From Psychrobacter raelei (GTDB lineage: Bacteria; Pseudomonadota; Gammaproteobacteria; Pseudomonadales; Moraxellaceae), in contig NZ_CP093310.2 in NCBI RefSeq assembly GCF_022631235.3, forward strand, positions 1,426,001 through 1,490,000: a stretch of DNA of 64,000 bases, written 5' to 3'. The position numbers and the translations under genes are program-made. This document shows, piece after piece, positions 55,722 to 64,000 of this stretch. How positions within the stretch are numbered: the stretch's first letter is position 1; every line of letters begins with the position of its first letter. The notes under the pieces were generated by a model. That model saw nothing but the letters and a program-made list of their open reading frames with translations, made no database searches and had not been told where the DNA came from.

Positions 55722-56162
55722 CTTATATGCCACGCTGCTGGCTTAAGTCAGATTCGAATTCTAGCCAGCCCAGCCTATTTACAGCCACAGGGCACACCGC
55801 AAGGCGTAGAAGACTTAGCTCACCATCAGCTACTGGTATTTAATGCTCTACCTAAGCTTAATGATTGGCCAATATATGATGCCTTTAATAACCTATTTCA
55901 CGCTCAGACCAATATCAAGGCCGATAGTGGTGAGACCTTAAGACAACTGGCCTTATGCGGTACTGGCATTGTCTGCTTATCTGACTTTATGACCCAGCAA
56001 GATATTAAAGAAGGACGCTTGATTGAGCTGTTTGCGTCAAGCACCATAAAAATGCAGCAGCCCATTAATCTGGTCTACTATAAAAATAGAAAACTGTCAC
56101 AGCGGGTCAGCTCATTTATTGATTTTATGAAAAAAGAGTTTGGTACCTCTAAGCCATTTTAA
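55722..56162 (+). pseudogene. LysR-type regulator, 5' truncated
   Basis: The frame carries the C-terminal part of a LysR substrate-binding domain: QIRILASPAYLQPQGTPQGV, EDLAHHQLLVFN, KADSGETLRQLALCGTGIVC, LSDFMTQQDIKEGRLIELF and RVSSFIDFMKKEFG. The DNA-binding domain and first half of the effector domain are missing. The open frame extends left to 55620 but codes there for antisense of the aldo/keto reductase. It probably once diverged from that reductase gene. Confidence 0.75.
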
Positions 56163-56190
56163 TCTGTATCTTTATATGGCGGTATGCGCT

Positions 56191-56904
56191 CTAAAACCAG
56201 CCTTCTTGCAAAAGATGCTCAGTATTACTCAGCTCAAACCCAGTGACCAAATCATAGAAGGTGCCTGGGTCCTCGATGCCCTCTAACAGCTCGCGCTTAT
56301 GCAAGGCCACAAACATCGCCAGCGAATAGGCCGGACAATGCACATTCTTTTTTGGGTTAAATGAGATGTCAGTAAAGGCTTGATACTGTAGTACTTCTTG
56401 ATGCAAGTGCGGATTTTGTTTTAAGGCATTCACATACAGCCAGTCATAAAACACCGTTAAAGGCTCAAGCCCCCAGACCATACCAAAGTAATCATAGCCA
56501 GTGATTTCTCCTGAGCTTATAAGGCGCTCATCTTTTTTGGCCTGTCTGGGTGCGGCATCTAACAAATCTACAAAGGGGCCACCGCCTTTAAATACTTTGC
56601 TGGCTTGATACGCATTCTCTACACTGTATTGTTGACCATCTTCTTCATTGGTGATCTTAAGGCTCACCGGGCTTAAAGGAAAGCTTAACTTATTGCCGGA
56701 TTTGCTAGACAGCTCCAGCACATTTTTAAAGCCGTATTTCTTTTTGATGACTCGGTGCAAGTCGTTAAGGGTTTTTTTCTTTTGTCTGGTTGCAAATCCC
56801 ACATGCCGCTCAATTCGAACCATGTCCGTTTTTACTAAATTGTCACTACCAACGCGTGGCATGAATACGGGTTTTTGTTCTGTAGCGGTTTGTGCGTGTT
56901 CCAT
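56191..56904 (-). CDS. NADAR-type protein related to DarT1-associated antitoxins
   Basis: The 237-residue protein resembles the DarT1-associated NADAR antitoxin family: KPVFMPRVGSDNLVKTDMVR at the start, HVGFATRQKKKTLNDLHR, LELSSKSGNKLSFPLSPVSL, then VENAYQASKVFKGGGPFVDL, RLISSGEITGYDYFGMVWGL and EPLTVFYDWLYVNAL. NADAR proteins remove ADP-ribose from guanine in nucleic acid, reversing DarT1-type toxins. No DUF4433 (DarT) gene lies next to it, so it appears as an orphan. The match rests on recalled family patterns, not a search. Confidence 0.65.
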   Translation of the reverse strand: MEHAQTATEQKPVFMPRVGSDNLVKTDMVRIERHVGFATRQKKKTLNDLHRVIKKKYGFKNVLELSSKSGNKLSFPLSPVSLKITNEEDGQQYSVENAYQASKVFKGGGPFVDLLDAAPRQAKKDERLISSGEITGYDYFGMVWGLEPLTVFYDWLYVNALKQNPHLHQEVLQYQAFTDISFNPKKNVHCPAYSLAMFVALHKRELLEGIEDPGTFYDLVTGFELSNTEHLLQEGWF

Positions 56905-57051
56905 AGCAAGGTGCCTTTTATTTCAATGAGCATGTTCAGTGTTAGCGAGGCAGTTTATAGCATTCTAAAAAAATTATCTTGCTGTATTTGCAGCTTTTAA
57001 GCCGTGAGCCACCTTTTGTACTCGCCACGGCATAAAATCGATGTAAAACGG

Positions 57052-58734
57052 CTAACGATTACTCTTCGCACGAAGCTTATGCCTTAAGATTTTACCTACT
57101 GTAGACTTAGGCAGCTCATCGATAAACTCAATATGACGAGGACACTTATAAGCGGCTAGGTTCTTTTTACAAAATTCAAAGAGCTCTTTTTTGGTTAAGC
57201 TTGAGTGGTCAGATACCACAAATAATTTTACAGATTGGCCTTGTAGTTCATCCTCCACACCCACCACTGAGCATTCTCTAACTTTAGGATGCATCTCCAC
57301 AACACCTTCAATTTCATTAGGATAGACATTAAAGCCGCTGACAATGAGCATGTCTTTTTTTCTATCAAAGAGCTTAACGTAGCCTTTGTCATCGATAGCG
57401 CCCACATCGCCTGTTTTCAGATAGCCATCTTTGGTAAAAAACTTACTGTTATCTAGGTTGTGATAGCCTTTAATGACATTCATGCCTTTAATGCCAATCT
57501 CCCCTTCTTCGCCCACACCCAGTACATTTTCTTCATCATCAAATATCTTAATATCAACGCCTGGGACAGGCATACCAATCGTACCGGTAAATTCTTTATT
57601 GGTTAAAGGATTGGCAGTACCCACGCCGAGGGTCTCTGACATCCCCCATCCTTCATGAATGGGGACGCCAGTAGTATCTAGCCATTTGCGTGCCATTTCA
57701 GGTGTCGCCGCCATACCACCTGCCAAAGACAGTTTTAAGTTTGAAAAATCAACGGATTTAAATTCAGGATGATTTAACAGTGCTTGGAATAAGGTGTTCA
57801 CTGCTGGCAGTAGATGAAATGGTTCTTTTTTTAGCAATTTGACAAAGGCGTCAATGTCACGCGGATTGGTGACAAGTAAGAAGTGTTGTCCGGTACGAAA
57901 CCCGAGTAAAGAGATAATAAAAGCAAAGATATGATACAGCGGAAGGGCAATAACTGAGGTTAACTGACCGTCTTTATTGGCGTCATAATTTAACGGCTTA
58001 AACCATTCATCATACTGCTTGGTGCCATAGACCACATTATGATGAGTGATCAATATTCCTTTGGCCGTGCCTGTGGTGCCGCCGGTATATTGAATTAAAG
58101 CTAAGTCATCAGGCTTGCTATCACAACGGGTGTATTTGAGCTTTTTGCCTTGTTTTAACACCGCTTTAAAGCTAACTTCTTGGCACTTTGAGCAGCTTGA
58201 TAGATCATAGTTAGGCACTGCTTTTTTGAGGTGTTTGGCGGCTAGGTTAATCAAAGCGCCTTTTGCTGTGCCTAACATGTCACCAATGGCGCTGACAACG
58301 ACAGTTTCAACAGGGGTCTTATCAATAATAGAGTCTAGGCCATGGGCGAACGGCTCTAGAATAAAAATAATTTTGGCATCGGCATCAATCAATTGATGTT
58401 TTAGCTCTCGTGAGGTGTACAGAGGGTTGATTAAAGTTAGAACCATACCTGCGCGTAAAGCGCCAATAACTATAGGCAAGTACTGATTAACGTTAGGCAT
58501 CATAATCCCAACCGTTGAGCCTTGTGCCAATCCTAGAGTCTGAATCCATGCAGCGATGTTTTTAGACATCTGATCGACTTCGGCATAGGTATATGACACG
58601 CTCATATTGGTCATAAACTTATTTTTGGCAAATTTTGTTAAGGTGTCATCGAAGAAGTCATTCAATGATTGGTTGAGAGGGGGCAGCTCCTTGGCGACAC
58701 CTTCTGGATAAAACTCAGTCCAAAACTTATTCAT
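57052..58734 (-). CDS. fadD: Long-chain fatty acid-CoA ligase
   Basis: The 560-residue AMP-forming acyl-CoA synthetase activates fatty acids for oxidation. The P-loop-like motif YTGGTTGTAKGI, the A8-type YLKTGDVGAIDDKGYVKLFDRKKDMLIVSG region and the catalytic Lys in PKSTVGKILRHKLR are present. The FDRKKDMLIVSGFNVYPNEI linker matches FadD. It lies 189 bp past the CaiB gene on the same strand and ends the fatty-acid cluster. Confidence 0.95.
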   Translation of the reverse strand: MNKFWTEFYPEGVAKELPPLNQSLNDFFDDTLTKFAKNKFMTNMSVSYTYAEVDQMSKNIAAWIQTLGLAQGSTVGIMMPNVNQYLPIVIGALRAGMVLTLINPLYTSRELKHQLIDADAKIIFILEPFAHGLDSIIDKTPVETVVVSAIGDMLGTAKGALINLAAKHLKKAVPNYDLSSCSKCQEVSFKAVLKQGKKLKYTRCDSKPDDLALIQYTGGTTGTAKGILITHHNVVYGTKQYDEWFKPLNYDANKDGQLTSVIALPLYHIFAFIISLLGFRTGQHFLLVTNPRDIDAFVKLLKKEPFHLLPAVNTLFQALLNHPEFKSVDFSNLKLSLAGGMAATPEMARKWLDTTGVPIHEGWGMSETLGVGTANPLTNKEFTGTIGMPVPGVDIKIFDDEENVLGVGEEGEIGIKGMNVIKGYHNLDNSKFFTKDGYLKTGDVGAIDDKGYVKLFDRKKDMLIVSGFNVYPNEIEGVVEMHPKVRECSVVGVEDELQGQSVKLFVVSDHSSLTKKELFEFCKKNLAAYKCPRHIEFIDELPKSTVGKILRHKLRAKSNR

Positions 58735-58922
58735 AACATACCTTCCCTGGTTAAGTAATACACTTCAGCCTTGAAGTGCGTACAACATAGATAAAAACAG
58801 CCCGCTATAGCCACTTATCCCAGCCACTTATCCAAACCACTTTAGAGGGGCCAGCGAGCTATTTTTACTAAATATATTAATGTCAAATACGCTTCATGTA
58901 TGGCTTGTAAATATGAAGACAT

Positions 58923-60005
58923 TTAACGCACCACCTGCCAGCCCGCCGTCGCCCCATACTGATCTTGATGAGCAAATAACGGATGCTGTTGTGCTTCTGC
59001 AAGCGTCAGCACAGGGCTCACACAGACATCAGTGTCAGCAAAGACTTGTTGCCAATGCGATAGTGGCTGGCTGGCAAATTTGTCGGCCACTGTCTTCATC
59101 GCAGCACGACTATCTGGCATGTTTGGTAACACCCCACGTTGCCAATGCGTATTTTTTAAATCGGCCAATCCCAGTACGTCACAAAGCCCCTGCCAGAACT
59201 TTAATTCAAGCGAGCCTACAGCCATATAGCGCTCATCTGATGTCTTGTACAGGCGGTAGCAAGGCAATAGACCTCCCAAAAAATCATACTGGGGGGCAGG
59301 TTTTTTGCCGGTCATCTGCTCGATAAGCTTACCCGTCGCCTTTGGCATGACCATATGCTGGTATAAGCTGTGAGTCATACTGATGTTAATATGTCGACCC
59401 TTGCCCGTGGCCTTAGCAGCAATCAGCGCCGCTAATAAAGCAATGACGGCGGTATCACTGCCGCCTGCCAAATCTGCAAACTGGACATTGGGCATCGCCT
59501 GCCCGCCATCGGCTGTCTTTAATTGATCGAGCACGCCACTCATCGCCATAAAGTTGATGTCATGACCCGCTTTGTGGCGCCAACCATGAGTCACCGCGTC
59601 AGCATCGGCATAGCCATAGCCATAGCCATAGCCAGTAATAGATACCATGACAAGTTTTGGATTAAGCGCTTGTAAAGTCTCTGCACTTAACCCGATGGCT
59701 TCTAATACCCCAGGACGGAAGCTATCTAGCATGACATCCGCATCTTTTATGTGCGCTTTGATGGCCTCAATACCTGCTGCATCACGAAAGTCCACTTTTT
59801 GAGTGTCTTTGCCGTGGTTTAGGGCGGTAAATAGCTCACCAAACGCACGGGCTGGGTCCCCATTTAGCGGCTCAATCTTGACAATCTGGGCACCCAAATC
59901 TGCAAGTAATCTGGTTGCAAATGGACCAGGCAAATTACGGGTTAAGTCCACTACCTTGACGCCTTGAAGGCAATCCGCCATTTGATCTAAACGTCGGCTA
60001 CTCAT
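58923..60005 (-). CDS. CaiB/BaiF-family CoA-transferase or alpha-methylacyl-CoA racemase
   Basis: The 360-residue protein has VVDLTRNLPGPFATRLLADLGAQIVKIEP, the active-site Asp segment ADVMLDSFRPGVLEAIGLS, AGHDINFMAMSG and QFADLAGGSDTA. Within a fatty-acid cluster, a racemase acting on 2-methyl-branched acyl-CoA is plausible, as is CoA transfer. The ATG at 60005 has AGGAG seven bases upstream and overlaps the preceding gene's stop by 8 bp. A hexanucleotide repeat (ATAGCC x4, 59610-59633) gives GYGYGYGY where relatives have a single GYG. Confidence 0.85.
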   Translation of the reverse strand: MSSRRLDQMADCLQGVKVVDLTRNLPGPFATRLLADLGAQIVKIEPLNGDPARAFGELFTALNHGKDTQKVDFRDAAGIEAIKAHIKDADVMLDSFRPGVLEAIGLSAETLQALNPKLVMVSITGYGYGYGYADADAVTHGWRHKAGHDINFMAMSGVLDQLKTADGGQAMPNVQFADLAGGSDTAVIALLAALIAAKATGKGRHINISMTHSLYQHMVMPKATGKLIEQMTGKKPAPQYDFLGGLLPCYRLYKTSDERYMAVGSLELKFWQGLCDVLGLADLKNTHWQRGVLPNMPDSRAAMKTVADKFASQPLSHWQQVFADTDVCVSPVLTLAEAQQHPLFAHQDQYGATAGWQVVR

Positions 60006-62169
60006 CACTAAACTCCTGCCCCTTTTCAGCCATTTGTACTAAAATGTTAGCAGGTTCAAAGCGTTCACCGTAGGCGGCAGCAAGCGTGCGACTACGCTCA
60101 ACGAAGTTTTTGACACCTACAGAGTTGATAAATTGTAAGGTGCCACCTTGATTTGGCGCAAAACCCCAACCGAAGATTGATCCGACATTCGCATCTGCAA
60201 CCGTCCGTACCACATTCTCCTCAAAGCATTTGGCGCTTTCATTGGCTTGGATATAAAGTAGGCGGTCCACCAAGTCTTGCTGTGAGGGCTGCTTATCTTG
60301 GGTGGGATAAAGCTTGGTTAGCTCAGGCCATAAACGTTTTTCACTGTCTTTAGGATAGTCATAAAAGCCTTTGCCTACCTTCTTGCCTTCACGGCCCAGC
60401 TCTTTTACCATCTTCTCAACAACTGGCATGGCCGGATGCGCATTAAAGGGTTTACCTTCGGCTTGTAAAGCACGCTTGGTCTGCTGCATCACGTGAAGAG
60501 ATAAGCTTAACGATACCTCATCTTGTAGGGCTAATGGCGGCATTGGCATACCAGACTTCATGCCAGCCACTTCGATACTACGGGGATGGATGCCTTCACT
60601 GAGCATCGCAATACCTTCTGAGACATAAGTGCCAAATACGCGGGAGGTGTAAAAGCCGCGACTGTCATTAACCACGATCGGTGTCTTCGCAATTTGACCC
60701 ACATAATCAAAGCCTTTGGCTAAAGTGGCATCATCTGTTTCTTCACCCACAATAATTTCAACCAAAGGCATCTTATCTACCGGAGAGAAGAAATGTAATC
60801 CGATAAATTGGTTGGGACGTTTGCTGGCCTTAGCCAGTTCGGTGATGGGTAATGTCGATGTGTTAGAGGCATAAATGGCAGTTTCTGCAATAACCGCTTC
60901 AGTATTGCGAGTACACGCCGCTTTAATATCGATGTCCTCAAACACCGCTTCAATAATCAAGTCACAGTCTTCTAAGTCATCATAAGCGGTAGTGGTGTTA
61001 ATTTTATCTAATAAAGCCTGTTTCTTCTGCTCCGTGGAACGACCACGGCTAATCGCCTTGTCTAACAGCTTGCTAGAGTAGTCTTTGCCTTTTTCAGCGG
61101 CTTCAATAGAGGTATCTAACAGCACAACATCTATGCCTGCTTTGGCAGAAACATAAGCAATACCTGCGCCCATCATACCTGCACCAAGGATACCTACTTT
61201 GCTCACTTTAGAGCGCTCAAACCCTGCAGGGCGTGACTGACCTTTTTTGATGCTGTTTAGCTGTGTCCAAAGGGTGTTGATCATGTTTTTAGACACATCA
61301 GATAAAGCACAAGCCACAAAATAACGCGACTCAATTTTAAGACCATTATCGATGTCGGTTAAACAGCCCTCGAACACACTAGATAAAATGTGCGTAATGG
61401 CAGGATAATTGCCATGTGATTTTTGATTGGCCATGGCTGGGGCAATTGAGAAGACCTGAACCACTTTAGGATGCTTGCTGTCTCCTCCTGGGATTTTAAA
61501 ACCTCTTTCATCCCAAGGCTGGCAGGCTTTAGGGTTGCTATTGATCCAGGCTTTGGCTTTGCTGATAAGCGCCTCGTTGTCTTTGGCCGTATCATGGATA
61601 ACACCGAGCTCTACCGCTTGTTGAGGGCGAAGCTCTTTGCCTTGAGTCATTAGCTCAAGTGCTTTTTGGATGCCAATAAGACGAGGCAGGCGCTGAGTAC
61701 CGCCACCGCCTGGCAATAGACCCAGCTTCACTTCAGGTAGACCCAGCTTGGTCTTTGGTGAATCAATAGCAATACGATAATGACAAGCCAAGGCTAATTC
61801 TAAACCGCCACCCAAAGCCGTACCGGTCATAGCGGCCACTACTGGTTTTCCGGCAGTTTCAAGCTTACGCAGGCTGGTTTTTAGATCTTCTACCAACTCA
61901 AACGCTTGTTCTGCGTTTTCAATCTTGGCCAACTGATCAATATCAGCACCCACCACAAAAGTTGATTTGCCTGAGGTTAAGATGAGGCCTTTTGCCTCTG
62001 TATCGTTGATAAATGCATCGGTCAAAGTGGCAAATGCCTCGTTAAAGCCATCGCCAATCACGTTCATTTTACGATCGCTTTGATCGATGGTAACTGTGAT
62101 GATGCCGTTGTCTGCTTCTGCAGAGAAGTTATTTAATGCATTAATGATGTTTACGCTGTTTGTGCTCAT
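59998..62169 (-). CDS. Bifunctional enoyl-CoA hydratase / 3-hydroxyacyl-CoA dehydrogenase
   Basis: This 723-residue multifunctional beta-oxidation alpha subunit belongs to the FadB/FadJ class. The N-terminal crotonase domain has FVVGADIDQL, GTALGGGLELALACHYRI and the two-Glu region GLPEVKLGLLPGGGGTQRLP. The dehydrogenase has the NAD loop GILGAGMMGAGIAYVS (about 325-340) and IGLHFFSPVDKMPLVEII (catalytic His). It pairs with the thiolase gene 97 bp upstream. FadJ-like spacing is closer than FadB, but the symbol is left open. Confidence 0.93.
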   Translation of the reverse strand: MSTNSVNIINALNNFSAEADNGIITVTIDQSDRKMNVIGDGFNEAFATLTDAFINDTEAKGLILTSGKSTFVVGADIDQLAKIENAEQAFELVEDLKTSLRKLETAGKPVVAAMTGTALGGGLELALACHYRIAIDSPKTKLGLPEVKLGLLPGGGGTQRLPRLIGIQKALELMTQGKELRPQQAVELGVIHDTAKDNEALISKAKAWINSNPKACQPWDERGFKIPGGDSKHPKVVQVFSIAPAMANQKSHGNYPAITHILSSVFEGCLTDIDNGLKIESRYFVACALSDVSKNMINTLWTQLNSIKKGQSRPAGFERSKVSKVGILGAGMMGAGIAYVSAKAGIDVVLLDTSIEAAEKGKDYSSKLLDKAISRGRSTEQKKQALLDKINTTTAYDDLEDCDLIIEAVFEDIDIKAACTRNTEAVIAETAIYASNTSTLPITELAKASKRPNQFIGLHFFSPVDKMPLVEIIVGEETDDATLAKGFDYVGQIAKTPIVVNDSRGFYTSRVFGTYVSEGIAMLSEGIHPRSIEVAGMKSGMPMPPLALQDEVSLSLSLHVMQQTKRALQAEGKPFNAHPAMPVVEKMVKELGREGKKVGKGFYDYPKDSEKRLWPELTKLYPTQDKQPSQQDLVDRLLYIQANESAKCFEENVVRTVADANVGSIFGWGFAPNQGGTLQFINSVGVKNFVERSRTLAAAYGERFEPANILVQMAEKGQEFSDE

Positions 62170-62266
62170 GTTATGTCCTTATTATTTCTACACGTAATGT
62201 AGGGCGTGTATTCTGTCCGTATTTAGACCCTAGAAGAGTGTGCCCTTATCATTGATAAATTGCGGG

Positions 62267-63475
62267 TTAAACACGCTCAATAATAGTCGCAATACCCATG
62301 CCACCACCCACACAGAGCGTGATCATAGCCGTCTTTAGGTCACGGCGCTCTAGCTCGTCCAAGACAGTAGTCAAAAGCATGGCGCCTGTTGCCCCTAATG
62401 GATGACCCATGGCGATAGCGCCGCCATTAACGTTGACTTTATCTAGCGAAACACCAAAGTCTGCAGCAGTATTCATCGGGACCGCAGCAAAGGCTTCGTT
62501 GATTTCCCAAAGGTCGATATCAGCAGCACTCATGCCCGCCTTATCCAAAGCTTTTTGACAGGCTGGAGTTGGGCCGGTTAACATGATGGTAGGCTCTGAA
62601 CCGATAACAGAGGCCATAGTAATCTTAGCGCGTGGCCTCAGACCGGCTTTCTCGCCAGCCGCTTTACTACCGACTAGACACAAGGCAGCCCCATCAACGA
62701 TACCTGATGAGTTGCCCGCATGGTGAACGTGATTGATATCCTCAATTGTGGTGTATTTATCAAGAATAACGCTATCAAAGCCCATCTTGCCAGGCATAGC
62801 AAATGAGGGATTTAATTTTGCCAAGGTTTCTACAGAAGTATTAGGACGAATGGTTTCATCTTTATCTAATAATAAAAGACCATTAATGTCGGTTACCGGC
62901 ACCACGGATTTATCATAGTAGCCCTGCTCCCAAGCGGCAGCCGCTCTTCTGTGCGACTCTGTGGCAAAGGCATCGACATCTTCACGACTAAACCCACGCA
63001 AAGTTGCAATGGCATCAGCACCAACGCCTTGTGGCGCGAACTGAGTCGCAACGTTGACACGAGGATCCATATACCAAGCACCGCCATCTGAGCCCATAGG
63101 CACACGGCTCATAGACTCAACACCGCCGGCAACCACCAAATCTTCCATACCAGACATAACTTTGGTGGCGGCTAAATTAATTGACTCCAGACCAGAGGCA
63201 CAAAAACGTGACAGAGTTAACCCAGCCACGCTTTGATGCCACTCGGCATCAATCGCTGCAATACGAGCAATGTCAGAACCCTGCTCACCGACTGGGGTGA
63301 CACAGCCTAACACGATATCGTCAACCAAACTGGTATCTAAGTTGTGGCGCTGCTGCATCTGTTTTAATAGTGTGCGAACCAGCCAAATTGGAGAGGCTTG
63401 ATGTAACGAGCCATCTTTCTTACCCTTGCCACGAGGTGTGCGGATGGCGTCATAAATATAAGCAACTTCAGTCAT
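62267..63475 (-). CDS. Acetyl-CoA acyltransferase (thiolase)
   Basis: The 402-residue thiolase cleaves 3-ketoacyl-CoA. C92 in [13 protein letters not shown] is the nucleophile, and the later [18 protein letters not shown] (His) and TLCVGGGMG (Cys) complete the active site. I chose the ATG at 63475 ([18 protein letters not shown]), with AGGGA upstream; ten more residues are possible from 63505. It precedes the hydratase/dehydrogenase gene, as in fadIJ-type units. Confidence 0.94.
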   Translation of the reverse strand: MTEVAYIYDAIRTPRGKGKKDGSLHQASPIWLVRTLLKQMQQRHNLDTSLVDDIVLGCVTPVGEQGSDIARIAAIDAEWHQSVAGLTLSRFCASGLESINLAATKVMSGMEDLVVAGGVESMSRVPMGSDGGAWYMDPRVNVATQFAPQGVGADAIATLRGFSREDVDAFATESHRRAAAAWEQGYYDKSVVPVTDINGLLLLDKDETIRPNTSVETLAKLNPSFAMPGKMGFDSVILDKYTTIEDINHVHHAGNSSGIVDGAALCLVGSKAAGEKAGLRPRAKITMASVIGSEPTIMLTGPTPACQKALDKAGMSAADIDLWEINEAFAAVPMNTAADFGVSLDKVNVNGGAIAMGHPLGATGAMLLTTVLDELERRDLKTAMITLCVGGGMGIATIIERV

Positions 63476-63605
63476 AAAAATCCCTTTTTTAATTCTTAAT
63501 ATCATTTATGGTCGAACGGTTGGTTTACGCTAAGATAGCTTAAGTAAAGCTATTTGGTGACTTGATATTGTTTTTAAGTCACCAAACATAAGTCAAACTG
63601 GTGCG

Positions 63606-64000
63606 TTACATGAAGCGTGAGGCAAGCTCTTTCATGATTTCGTTAGTACCGCCGTAGATTTTTTGTACGCGCGCATCAGCATACATACGGGCAATGGGGT
63701 ACTCGCTCATATAACCATAACCACCGAATAACTGTAAGCATTCATCGATTACTTTACACTGTTTTTCAGTGACCCAGTATTTGATTAATGACGCTTGTGG
63801 TGCCGTAAGCTTGCCCTCTATCATGGCCTCCACAGCAGAGTCGCACAGAGCACGTACGGCTAAATAGTCAGCTTGTACTTCGGCTAGTTTAAAGCGAGTG
63901 TTTTGGAATTTCCAAATGGGACGACCGAATGCTTCACGCTGTTTGACATAGTCAAGGGTGAGCTCTAACGCCAGTTTGATAGCACCGCAACCGCTTAAGG
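63606..64000 (-). CDS. Acyl-CoA dehydrogenase, 5' end beyond the window
   Basis: This is the C-terminal part (131 codons) of an acyl-CoA dehydrogenase, cut by the window edge at 64000. It reads TLDYVKQREAFGRPIWKFQN, KYWVTEKQCKVIDECLQLFG, GYGYMSEYPIARMYADARVQ and KIYGGTNEIMKELASRFM, the flavin and active-site loop typical of the family; the catalytic Glu lies in GGTNEI for medium-chain type enzymes. It starts the fatty-acid cluster on this strand. The frame is open to the edge. Confidence 0.93.
   Translation of the reverse strand, partial: LSGCGAIKLALELTLDYVKQREAFGRPIWKFQNTRFKLAEVQADYLAVRALCDSAVEAMIEGKLTAPQASLIKYWVTEKQCKVIDECLQLFGGYGYMSEYPIARMYADARVQKIYGGTNEIMKELASRFM

Noticed and set aside
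1-64000. CRISPR arrays, tRNA or rRNA genes and prophage modules
   Set aside because: Looked for repeats with regular spacers, tRNA-like cloverleafs in gaps and phage structural genes; none was seen.

Overview
The window looks like a chromosomal segment of a gamma-proteobacterium of the Moraxellaceae, most likely Psychrobacter. This is an inference from gene content, the moderate-to-low G+C, and the alanine/glutamine-rich secreted proteins; no rRNA or marker gene in the window proves it. I saw no tRNA, rRNA, CRISPR array or prophage module.

Region 1 (1-12.2 kb) is an accessory, defence-type island read mostly on the minus strand. It holds a type I modification pair (hsdM, hsdS) with no hsdR in view, a PIN-domain toxin-like protein with a small partner, an apparently intact IS66 element (5043-7661, 8-bp target duplication), a short scar of a second hsdS at about 4084-4167, and a PD-(D/E)XK nuclease followed by a GmrSD-type DUF262/DUF1524 protein. 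Small secreted proteins and lipoproteins of unknown function lie between them.

Region 2 (12.3-15.2 kb) has four small envelope or secreted proteins. Region 3 (15.5-21.3 kb) is the sulfate ABC importer: two tandem sbp paralogues, cysT, cysW and a short cysA. A conserved block of about 70 bp lies upstream of sbp1, sbp2 and cysT, probably a sulfur-control site. A two-domain universal stress protein follows.

Region 4 (22.4-27.3 kb) is an arsenic resistance locus: arsR diverging from arsB-arsC-arsH around a palindromic operator, with an MgtC-like protein and a lipoprotein at its end. Region 5 (27.3-41.6 kb) is metabolic: gdhA, an MFS exporter, a YghU-like glutathione transferase, a DEAD-box RNA helicase with a long leader, a FrnE-type DsbA protein, L-serine dehydratase, a three-gene cystine importer, and trpG, trpE and trpR. 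Region 6 (41.7-52.1 kb) has an ornithine-decarboxylase-type PLP enzyme, a DUF819 membrane protein, MtfA, and a biotin cluster (bioA-bioD overlapping by 4 bp) with a second, divergent BioD paralogue.

Region 7 (52.4-56.9 kb) is a gene graveyard. Five truncated genes (a polyhydroxyalkanoate-granule-type protein, a DUF1365-CFA synthase fusion, mdaB, an aldo/keto reductase and a LysR regulator) meet at three deletion-like junctions, beside an orphan NADAR-type protein related to DarT1 antitoxins. Region 8 (57-64 kb) is a fatty-acid oxidation cluster read on the minus strand: acyl-CoA dehydrogenase (cut by the window edge), thiolase, bifunctional hydratase/dehydrogenase, a CaiB-type CoA-transferase and fadD.
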